18,247 nt of DNA from Ruminococcus sp. (lineage in GTDB: Bacteria > Bacillota > Clostridia > Oscillospirales > Ruminococcaceae): contig JAISHJ010000023.1 of NCBI GenBank assembly GCA_031262625.1, positions 1 to 18,247 of the forward strand, read 5' to 3'. The notes beneath the pieces are model-generated. The model was not told the DNA's origin and did no database searches. It worked only from the letters and a program-made list of their open reading frames with translations. The translations under genes were made by a program, and so were the position numbers. Positions 7,532 through 13,679 of the stretch are shown piece by piece (positions within the stretch are counted from its first letter, which is position 1; each line of letters begins with the position of its first letter).

Positions 7532-10311
7532 TCTCCTTGTGTTTTCATAATATAAAGGCTTACTTCGGTGCCGGAAATTGATGCAGTGTACTGATAAGGC
7601 ATAGAATTATATAGAAGTTCCGTTGCCTTAAGGTTTATGTAAACCGGATGCTCATTCACGTCGTTTGGGTCGTACGCTTCGATGAACAGCATATTAGCAT
7701 CTTCTTGACTTCGGGACAGTTTCGCCGCAATATAAGGCTTCCCATCTGCAATTAAAACGGACGGTATACCAAGGGTAAGCTGGTTGTAAATTTCGTCATA
7801 AGCGTCAAGTCCGTCGATTGAGAATGAAAGCCACTGCACACCGCCCTTGTCGGCGAAATTGTTGTAATAATTAACCGCACGCCATGTTCTGTATTCGTCA
7901 GTATCAGCAGGAAGTGCATCTATATCAAATGCTGGGTATTCATAGTTTGTGAAGATACGCTGAGGTTGGAAAGTTATTGCGCGGAGGAAACCGGGTATAT
8001 CTCTGCCGCCGCCCCAGTCATAATTTGCCGTTAGGATCTGATATTTCCCTTCGAGGGGCTTAAGCGCACTGACGGACAAATCCGAAAGCGGAAGTATTCC
8101 GTCAAAAATATTATTAAAATCCCAGCGATCGGTCAGTTTTTTATATGCATCATAACCAGCAGTGTCAGGGAGAAGAACTTCCGATAAATTTTGCTTACCG
8201 GAGGTGAAAAACTCGCTGCCCGTGAGGTCGTAGCCGGGTACGTTTGTATTACTGTTAGTAACATAGCCATCTGCCTTAAGCGGCAGCGTACCGCTGTAGT
8301 AAGCGGAAGCAAACGCCGCTAAACCGAGATCGGAACCAAATCTGTCATACACTGTGGGAATGTCGTTTACACTCAGCATATCTTCATTTTCAACAAACCC
8401 GGAATCTGCTAAAACTATTACTCCTAACTCACCGCTTATTGATTCTTCTGTTCCGACGACAGGCATATCCGCTTCGTTAGCATTAATGCCGATAAATTCT
8501 GTTCTGCCGGAATTAACCAGAGTTTCAACCTTTTCGCTTATTGAATCGAAAGTACCGTTATTGACTGCCTGATAGTAAACGCCGCCGGTTTCTTCGGCAA
8601 TTCTCGATAAAAATTCCGAATCAATTTTCTTACCGAGACCGATTGTTATAACGGAAACATTATTATCTTTTGCGTATGAAATTGCTCTTTCTTCCGTTCC
8701 GGAATTGGCATTTGTAGGTAAACCGTCCGTAATAGCAATGATATAGTTGCGGTCGGAATGATAATCCTCAAATGCGTTGACAGCAGAGATTATAGAATTT
8801 GAAATCTCCGTTCCGTCAAAGTTTTCGCTCCCTGTCCGTATGCTTTCAAGAGCAGAACACGCCGCTTCATCATCGTCCGTAATTGGAGAAAGAGTAGAGT
8901 ATTTTAAGGTGAATTTACCCACACCGAAGTTAACATTTTCACCAATGCGTTCAATAAGTTGTTCGGCAAAATCAAGCCGTTTAAATTCAAGATCGTTTTC
9001 TTCTGAATCGGCAACAATTTCGTCAGAATACATCGAACCGCTGTTGTCGATAACAAACATTATATTAACGCCGCTGTCCGCCGAAAGGAAATTTCTGTCC
9101 GCTAAAAAGTATATACCCGTACGTACCTGTAAGGTGATTATAGCATCGTCGTCCGATATAGTCCCGCCCCCGCCGGCAATCGACATTGTTCCGGTTTCGG
9201 GATTATATCTGAAAATCTTTACATCAGGGTTTTCTCCCCATTTTGTAAGGTTAACCTTTGTGAGGTCATAGTAAAGGAAACCTCGGGGATTGTTTTCGTT
9301 AAGCGTTATCTCTATACCCGGCGAAAGTATGCCGGGATAATTTTCGACATTCATCGGATATTTAGTTAAATTGCTCTTATAAATATCCCATTTCCCGGTT
9401 GCACGAACCATCGCCGGACCAAGCGACATGGAGTAGATGAAAGTTCGCTCCGAATCTTCGGTATGTGTGTCTGATTGACGGCGTATCGGGTCCGTACCTG
9501 CCATATATTCAATCCCGTCGGGGACGCCGTCTCCGTCGGTGTCAAATTTTGCGGGAGCAGTACCTGAATAAAGCATCTCATAATGGTCGGTAAGTCCGTC
9601 TTCATCTGTATCAAGTTTATAAACCGAAAGGTCGTATTTTTCCTTATCAGAAGCAGAAACGGTGCTGTCCGTTTTCGTTATCGTATTTATAATCTGATGA
9701 GTATTAACGGAAAGAAGTGCATTCCGTGCATCCTCCACATCAGCGGCATTAACGGCTCTAACGTAGAAGAAACTCGTAACATAAAGCGCCGCAAGAATAA
9801 CAAGCGTGATTATTATCATGCTTCTTCCTGCTCTGATTGTTTCGGCATCCGGAACACGCTTTTTGCGTACAGAAGCTTTCGGAATATGTAACTTTTCCGC
9901 CTCAATGCGCTCACGCTCTTCAAGTTCTCTTGCCGCAAGTTCCGCCGGTTCAATGCGCTTCTCATTGCGATTAATAACTATTTCTGTTTTGCGCCCGTAT
10001 TCAAGTTCATATGTATCGCGGTCTGCACCCAAATCATGAAGGAGTCTGCGTTTATCTTCACCCGAATATGTAATTTTATCCTTCGCAACTATAGGCGAAT
10101 CTGCTTCATAGTCATCGTGAGTAATATATTCGGAAACAAAATAATCCTGTTCATCCGTCAAAGGATCAACGTCCGAATAAATGTCAATATCTGCGGCAAG
10201 ATCACGTACTGTTTTCTTAACAATAACCTCTTCTGTTTCCGGCGCGAGCATCTTATCAGCAAGATTATTTACATGGTCAAGGTGATTTGTAATTTTATTA
10301 TTATCATCCAT
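7528..10311 (-). CDS. Membrane-anchored vWA-domain protein with calcium-type DxDxDG repeats
   Basis: A 927-residue protein. Residues 1-164 are charged and probably cytosolic, with basic RKKR at 149-152 and R160/R163 just before one helix (about 165-184), so the rest should be outside the cell by the positive-inside rule. Two thrombospondin-3/EF-like units follow: DTDEDGLTD (234-242) and DTDGDGVPD (257-265). Residues about 415-600 are a von Willebrand A domain with a complete metal site: D422, S424 and S426 (DNSGS), T501 (DGTE) and D529 (ITDG). Residues 600-927 are not recognised; the end (LGIPSVLIADGKPYIAAKL, then EAYDPND) vaguely recalls papain-like folds, without convincing catalytic residues. 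The vWA domain probably binds a protein partner through a divalent metal. It is the first gene of the run and its stop overlaps the next start (ATGA). Its own ATG at 10311 has only a weak ribosome site. Confidence 0.85.
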   Translation of the reverse strand: MDDNNKITNHLDHVNNLADKMLAPETEEVIVKKTVRDLAADIDIYSDVDPLTDEQDYFVSEYITHDDYEADSPIVAKDKITYSGEDKRRLLHDLGADRDTYELEYGRKTEIVINRNEKRIEPAELAARELEERERIEAEKLHIPKASVRKKRVPDAETIRAGRSMIIITLVILAALYVTSFFYVRAVNAADVEDARNALLSVNTHQIINTITKTDSTVSASDKEKYDLSVYKLDTDEDGLTDHYEMLYSGTAPAKFDTDGDGVPDGIEYMAGTDPIRRQSDTHTEDSERTFIYSMSLGPAMVRATGKWDIYKSNLTKYPMNVENYPGILSPGIEITLNENNPRGFLYYDLTKVNLTKWGENPDVKIFRYNPETGTMSIAGGGGTISDDDAIITLQVRTGIYFLADRNFLSADSGVNIMFVIDNSGSMYSDEIVADSEENDLEFKRLDFAEQLIERIGENVNFGVGKFTLKYSTLSPITDDDEAACSALESIRTGSENFDGTEISNSIISAVNAFEDYHSDRNYIIAITDGLPTNANSGTEERAISYAKDNNVSVITIGLGKKIDSEFLSRIAEETGGVYYQAVNNGTFDSISEKVETLVNSGRTEFIGINANEADMPVVGTEESISGELGVIVLADSGFVENEDMLSVNDIPTVYDRFGSDLGLAAFASAYYSGTLPLKADGYVTNSNTNVPGYDLTGSEFFTSGKQNLSEVLLPDTAGYDAYKKLTDRWDFNNIFDGILPLSDLSVSALKPLEGKYQILTANYDWGGGRDIPGFLRAITFQPQRIFTNYEYPAFDIDALPADTDEYRTWRAVNYYNNFADKGGVQWLSFSIDGLDAYDEIYNQLTLGIPSVLIADGKPYIAAKLSRSQEDANMLFIEAYDPNDVNEHPVYINLKATELLYNSMPYQYTASISGTEVSLYIMKTQGE
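7533..7538 (-). promoter_or_regulatory. Ribosome binding site AAGGAG that questions the ATPase-like start
   Basis: AAGGAG lies only one base before the ATG at 7529-7531, too close for normal initiation, but seven bases before an in-frame TTG at 7523-7525, which is ideal. The protein may therefore begin two codons later than the ATG. TTG starts are also used by rnhA and an ABC gene in this window, which supports this reading. Confidence 0.55.
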
Positions 10312-10431
10312 ACTAATCTTTACACCTACGGGTATCTATGTAATACTTTTCTCAATTCAGAATGACCGAATACTATACCGCCCGCTCAAAAAGAGAATCG
10401 TGATTATTATTTAGTCATACCCTATTATCAG

Positions 10432-10461
10432 AGTATAACATTTTTATGTTAACAAATTAAA
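10432..10461 (-). promoter_or_regulatory. Putative promoter with overlapping palindrome, upstream of the vWA gene
   Basis: Read on the minus strand, an extended -10 box (TGTTATACT, 10432-10440) lies 18 bases from a weak -35 (TTTAAT, 10456-10461). A 6-bp inverted repeat, TAACAT-4-ATGTTA (10436-10451), covers the spacer and half of the -10, where a repressor could sit. The resulting untranslated leader would be roughly 110-120 bases. The rest of 10312-10564 shows no gene, only the terminator of the neighbouring GH51 gene. Confidence 0.42.
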
Positions 10462-10515
10462 GTTTAGATGTAAATAAATTAAAATGTATGATAAAAACAG
10501 TTGTAATTTGGCTGA

Positions 10516-10556
10516 CAAAAACAACAACCCGCTCCCGATTTTATTCGGGAGCAGGT
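10516..10556 (-). terminator. Rho-independent terminator after the GH51 gene
   Basis: A perfect 8-bp GC-rich stem (10531-10538 with 10545-10552) and 6-base loop extends by three more pairs past one mismatch. On the minus strand it is followed by a T-rich tract (TTGTTGTTTTT, about 10517-10527). It begins 9 bases after the arabinofuranosidase stop codon and separates that gene from the vWA operon downstream. Confidence 0.85.
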
Positions 10557-10564
10557 ATTTATTC

Positions 10565-12010
10565 TTAAGCTATGCGGATTTCGATAACGGAGCAGGCAGG
10601 AATGGTGAATTTTAACACTCCGCCGATGGTTGAAAAGGCGTTGAATTCGGTAATCTTTACATTTTCCGGCTCGTCAAAGGTATTTTTTGCATCAATCGGA
10701 CCGGTTAAGATACGTCCGGATATACGCGATAAACTCGGTGATTCTGAGCGAATTTCGTAAGACTTGTCGGCTGAAAGGTTAACGAGAGTTATTGTCGTAA
10801 TCCCATCTTTTAGCGAAGCAGATGCGGAAAGACAGGGTACACCCGCAGATGCTTCCTCAGTTTGAATATATGTTTCCACAAGATAAGCATCCTGATGAGC
10901 TTTAAAGAGGTCGAAAACATGATAGGTCGGAGTAAGCAGCATTTTCTCCCCTTCGGTGAGAATTATTGCTTGTAATACATTAACTATCTGAGCAATATTA
11001 GCCATCGAAACTCTGTCGCAGTGGTTGTTAAAGAGGTTGAGATTAACCGCCGCAACAATCGCATCGCGCATTGTGCTCTGTTGGTAAAGGAATCCGGGGT
11101 TTGTTCCGGGCTCGGGATTAAACCATGTTCCCCACTCGTCAACAACAAGTCCTACACGTTTTTCCGGGTCGTACTTGTCCATAATACGGCTGTGTTCTTC
11201 GATAAGATGCTCCATCTTAAGTGTCTCGCGGAGAGTATCATAGTAAACTTCGGTGTCAAAGTCGGTGGAAGAACCGTGGTCGTTCCAGTCTCCGGTCGGT
11301 AAGGTGTAGTAGTGGAGCGCTATGCCGTCAACCATCTTACCCGCGCTTTCCATAAGCTTCTCTGTCCAGTTCCAGTCACCGCCGGAAGGTCCGCAGGCAA
11401 TTTTATAGAGAGTGTTTCCGCTGTAGTTTTTAAGGAAGGTTTGGTACTGTCTGTAAAGGTCGGAGTAATATTCGACACGCATATTTCCGCCGCCGCCCCA
11501 GTTTTCATTACCGACGCCGAAATATTTAAGCTTCCAAGGCTCATCCTTACCGTTTGCACGACGTTCCGCCGCCATAGGGGAATCGCCCGCAAATGTCATG
11601 TATTCAACCCATTCGCTCATCTCGCGAACAGTTCCGCTGCCGACATTTCCGCATATGTAAGGCTCACAGCCGATAAGCTCGCAAAGTTCCATAAATTCGT
11701 GCGTTCCGAAGGAATTATCCTCCACAAATCCGCCCCAGCAGGTGTTTATCATACGTGTCCGCTCGCCTACACCGTTATGCCAGTGATACTCGTCCGCGAA
11801 ACATCCCCCGGGCCAGCGTAACACAGGCACTCTGATATTCTTGAGCGCTTCTATAATGTCATTTCTTATACCGTCAGTGTTCGGGATAGGCGAATCTTTC
11901 CCGACATAGATGCCATTGTAGATACAAGCGCCGAGATGCTCGGAAAAATGCCCGTAGATGTTTTTATTAATTACGCTGCCGTTTTTAGTAGGGGTGAGCA
12001 TTAGTTTCAT
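10565..12010 (-). CDS. Alpha-L-arabinofuranosidase, glycoside hydrolase family 51
   Basis: This enzyme releases terminal arabinofuranose from arabinan, arabinoxylan fragments or arabino-oligosaccharides. The 481-residue protein has the GH51 N-terminal start (IYGHFSEHLGACIYNGIYVG, 18-37) and RWPGGCFADEYHW (65-77). The acid/base Glu169 is in GVGNENWG and the nucleophile Glu292 in VVDEWGTW; a C-terminal beta-sandwich follows. There is no signal peptide, so it probably works in the cytosol on imported oligosaccharides, as most GH51 enzymes do. AGGAGA lies five bases before the ATG at 12010, a strong ribosome site. The gap to the gene before it is 43 bases; a GAAATA-2-TATTTC repeat at 12028-12041 lies in that gap and could be regulatory, but this is weak. 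Arabinose released would feed the pentose phosphate pathway. Confidence 0.96.
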   Translation of the reverse strand: MKLMLTPTKNGSVINKNIYGHFSEHLGACIYNGIYVGKDSPIPNTDGIRNDIIEALKNIRVPVLRWPGGCFADEYHWHNGVGERTRMINTCWGGFVEDNSFGTHEFMELCELIGCEPYICGNVGSGTVREMSEWVEYMTFAGDSPMAAERRANGKDEPWKLKYFGVGNENWGGGGNMRVEYYSDLYRQYQTFLKNYSGNTLYKIACGPSGGDWNWTEKLMESAGKMVDGIALHYYTLPTGDWNDHGSSTDFDTEVYYDTLRETLKMEHLIEEHSRIMDKYDPEKRVGLVVDEWGTWFNPEPGTNPGFLYQQSTMRDAIVAAVNLNLFNNHCDRVSMANIAQIVNVLQAIILTEGEKMLLTPTYHVFDLFKAHQDAYLVETYIQTEEASAGVPCLSASASLKDGITTITLVNLSADKSYEIRSESPSLSRISGRILTGPIDAKNTFDEPENVKITEFNAFSTIGGVLKFTIPACSVIEIRIA

Positions 12011-12053
12011 ATAATTCTCCTCATGCAGAAATATTTATTTCAATATGTACTGA

Positions 12054-12527
12054 CTACAGATTATAGCTTTCAATCTCCGCCTGAACTGCCTTAAGTCCCG
12101 CACGGCGGGATTTATAATCGGGAAGGAAAGTTTCTACAATATTCCAAAATTTTTCGGAATGATTAAACTCAATTATATGCGAAAGTTCGTGTACAATTAC
12201 GTAATCTATTGACTTTTCGTCCGCCATAATAAGCCGCCACGAATAGTTTATACCGCGCTTAATGCTGCAACTTCCCCAACGGGTTTTCGCCCCTGTGATT
12301 TTCACAGAAACAGGTATAGTTCCCATTGTTCTCGCCATTTCGACAGTCCGTCTGGTGAGGTCTCGTGTGGCAAGCTTCCTGTAAAGCTTAATTATCACAT
12401 TAATGTCGGGTTTATTATCTTCGTCGGAAGTAATATAGAAAACACCGTTCTTAAAAGCCGTTTTGCCTTTTTGTATCGGATATTTTTCGCCTTTATATAA
12501 AAGCTTCTCGCCATATTCCATATACAC
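12054..12527 (-). CDS. YgjP/SprT-like zinc metallopeptidase (DUF45)
   Basis: A 157-residue protein of the YgjP-like (formerly DUF45) group, related to M48/SprT-type metallopeptidases. The zinc-binding HELSH motif lies at 113-117 (His113, Glu114, His117), with a third likely ligand, His123, in FNHSEKFW. Upstream is the family's TRWGSCS (82-88). Family members are cytosolic and their physiological substrate is largely unknown. At 157 residues it is shorter than E. coli YgjP-type proteins or many homologues (about 170-240), missing part of the N-terminal region, but the first 80 residues look natural. The ATG at 12527 has AGGGG about nine bases upstream; a second ATG two codons later is possible. 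A terminator separates it from the TauE/SafE genes before it; it may share a transcript with the arabinofuranosidase gene that follows after 43 bases. Confidence 0.88.
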   Translation of the reverse strand: MYMEYGEKLLYKGEKYPIQKGKTAFKNGVFYITSDEDNKPDINVIIKLYRKLATRDLTRRTVEMARTMGTIPVSVKITGAKTRWGSCSIKRGINYSWRLIMADEKSIDYVIVHELSHIIEFNHSEKFWNIVETFLPDYKSRRAGLKAVQAEIESYNL

Positions 12528-12545
12528 TGCCCCTATCTATTTTAG

Positions 12546-12584
12546 CAGAAAAATTTCCCGCTGTCAATAGCTAACGAGAAATTT
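12546..12584 (-). terminator. Rho-independent terminator after the TauE/SafE pair
   Basis: On the minus strand a 10-bp stem with one G-U pair (12575-12584 with 12551-12560) encloses a 14-base loop and continues into TTTTTC-type bases. It overlaps the stop codon of the second permease gene (12583-12585) and ends before the metallopeptidase gene. Confidence 0.72.
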
Positions 12585-13008
12585 ATGAATGTTTGTAATT
12601 ACCCCGATATGTCTTCGGCGAAACAGCGGTATTATATTTTATCGGCATCTTTTCATCCTGTTTCTTGTATAATATTTCCTTTACCCCTATTACTAAAACA
12701 AAGACAGCGAATACGGTTCGGAGGAGTTCCTTGTCGATAAATTTCGCTATAATACTCCCAATAACAGCTCCGATAATGCCTGCAAGTATCGCCGGAATGA
12801 GAGGCTTCCAGTTAATGAGTTTATTTTTTGTATGGAGAATTACTGCAAGAAGCGCTATAGGTAAAAAATAAAGAAGGTTAATGCCCTGTGCGGAGAGCTG
12901 ATCAAAACCGGCAAAAACAGTAAGATATATAATTAAGAGCATACCGCCGCCTACACCGAGCGAAGCAAGTATGCCTGTCACAAACGCCGCAATAAAACTC
13001 CAAATCAT
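12583..13008 (-). CDS. Half-length TauE/SafE (TSUP) permease, second gene of pair
   Basis: A 141-residue membrane protein of the TauE/SafE family, whose full-length members (about 250 residues, eight helices in two homologous halves) carry sulfite, sulfoacetate or other organic anions across the membrane. This protein has one half: roughly four hydrophobic helices, starting with FVTGILASLGVGGGMLLI (9-26), the glycine-rich family motif, and ending in a short basic tail (about 113-141). AAGGA at the stop of the preceding gene lies just before its ATG at 13008, so the two are probably translationally coupled across a 9-base gap. It would need to pair with itself or with the upstream half to make a full transporter. 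The substrate cannot be told. Confidence 0.85.
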   Translation of the reverse strand: MIWSFIAAFVTGILASLGVGGGMLLIIYLTVFAGFDQLSAQGINLLYFLPIALLAVILHTKNKLINWKPLIPAILAGIIGAVIGSIIAKFIDKELLRTVFAVFVLVIGVKEILYKKQDEKMPIKYNTAVSPKTYRGNYKHS

Positions 13009-13017
13009 AACTTTTCC

Positions 13018-13383
13018 TTAGGTTAATAACATTCGCCCTCCGGCAAGGATAAGTAAGCCGCCGAAGATACGCTTAAGCCATACATTGGAAATTTTTTTAA
13101 GTACAAGTCCGCCGATTAAAGCTCCTGCAAGCCCGAACGGAATAAGCGGAAGCGCATCAGACCACTTAAAATCCTGCCCGATGGAGTAAACTATCATAGA
13201 TACTGCCGAGAGAGGGAGAGTTACAGCAAGACTTGAAGCGTGTGATTCTTTAACGGTTAGTCCTGCGTGTTTGAGTGCGGGAACAGCCGCCACGCCGCCG
13301 CCTGAACCGAAAAGCCCGTTAACCGTTCCTATTACCGCTCCGCAAAGAGCATAGTAAAGCTTACCTTTTTTCTTCTTTTCCAT
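13018..13383 (-). CDS. Half-length TauE/SafE (TSUP) permease, first gene of pair
   Basis: A 121-residue membrane protein with a lysine-rich start (MEKKKKGK) and about four helices. The family motif NGLFGSGGGVAAVPAL is at 22-37, matching the first half of a full TauE/SafE permease. Together with the 141-residue gene 9 bases downstream it adds up to the length and helix number of one standard protein, so the pair most likely forms a heterodimer. No Shine-Dalgarno sequence is visible; instead a TATAAT hexamer ends six bases before the ATG, which would place transcription start at or next to the start codon (a leaderless message). No better in-frame start is visible just downstream. Confidence 0.86.
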   Translation of the reverse strand: MEKKKKGKLYYALCGAVIGTVNGLFGSGGGVAAVPALKHAGLTVKESHASSLAVTLPLSAVSMIVYSIGQDFKWSDALPLIPFGLAGALIGGLVLKKISNVWLKRIFGGLLILAGGRMLLT

Positions 13384-13389
13384 AGTATT

Positions 13390-13395
13390 ATTATA
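13390..13395 (-). promoter_or_regulatory. Possible -10 box for a leaderless TauE/SafE transcript
   Basis: TATAAT on the minus strand is separated from the ATG (13381-13383) by six bases. The -35 region is poor (AGGATA at 17 bases). A short inverted repeat, AAGAT-2-ATCTT (13399-13410), lies in the spacer and could be an operator. In an AT-rich gap the hexamer may also be chance. Confidence 0.35.
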
Positions 13396-13432
13396 CAGAA
13401 GATTTATCTTTTTATCCTACACCATAATTTAC

Positions 13433-13458
13433 AAAAAAAGGCTCGTTACAAAACGAGC
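13433..13458 (-). terminator. Rho-independent terminator downstream of the ABC transporter region
   Basis: A perfect 7-bp stem (13441-13447 with 13452-13458) with loop ACAA is followed on the minus strand by one C and seven T (13433-13439). It lies about 220 bases after the second ABC gene's stop and just before the TauE/SafE promoter region, so it probably ends any transcript that passes through the repeat element. Confidence 0.78.
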
Positions 13459-13511
13459 AGAAAATTATTAACTAAAGACTTAATTTTTTCACCTAATATA
13501 AATGAAAGCAA

Positions 13512-13579
13512 TTCACATAAGAAAAAAGCTTTCACTAAATAATATGGAAAGCATTTCACAAAAGAAAAGAGGATTTCAC
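13512..13579. repeat. Degenerate array of four TTCAC units
   Basis: TTCAC occurs at 13512, 13531, 13555 and 13575, spaced 19, 24 and 20 bases apart. Three of the four are flanked by purine-rich A/G runs, and two by GCA (GCAATTCAC, GCATTTCAC). No reading frame here looks real. It resembles the short intergenic repeat families common in Clostridia, but I can assign no name from one copy. Confidence 0.5.
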
Positions 13580-13626
13580 TTTCAATACATAAGAGAAAAA
13601 GACGAAAAAGTCTCTGGGAAGGGGGT

Positions 13627-13664
13627 TTGGGGGAAACCCTCTCCTCAGAGAGGGTTTCCCCCAA
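13627..13664. repeat. Perfect 17-bp inverted repeat just after the ABC gene stop
   Basis: The arms at 13627-13643 and 13648-13664 are perfect complements (TTGGGGGAAACCCTCTC) around loop CTCA, forming a very stable hairpin in DNA or RNA. An overlapping smaller hairpin, GGGTTT-GGGGG-AAACCC (13623-13639), uses the same left arm, so the two structures exclude each other. The repeat begins 16 bases beyond the stop codon at 13680-13682 and adjoins the TTCAC array; together about 13500-13680 looks like one intergenic repeat element. There is no T-tract right after it on the minus strand, so its job may be message protection rather than termination. Confidence 0.8.
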
Positions 13665-13679
13665 CGTACCCTATAAGAC

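Noticed and set aside
8777..9271. A 164-codon plus-strand, serine-rich frame opposite the vWA gene
   Set aside because: The serine/proline richness is the antisense image of acidic coding sequence; no start signal is visible.
10312..10564. A riboswitch or small RNA in the spacer before the vWA operon
   Set aside because: Beyond the promoter-like boxes, a short palindrome and the GH51 terminator I see no multi-stem conserved core of a known riboswitch class.
11312..11821. A 169-codon plus-strand frame opposite the arabinofuranosidase gene
   Set aside because: It overlaps the GH51 catalytic domain completely and shows no family features of its own.
12583..13383. The two TauE/SafE genes as one gene broken by a frameshift
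   Set aside because: Each has a natural N-terminus and C-terminus, and the second has a good ribosome site placed at the first stop; the join does not read as a single-base error.
13446..13664. A 72-codon minus-strand frame inside the repeat element
   Set aside because: It runs through the inverted repeat, TTCAC array and terminator, has no ribosome site or recognisable domain, and its composition follows the repeats.
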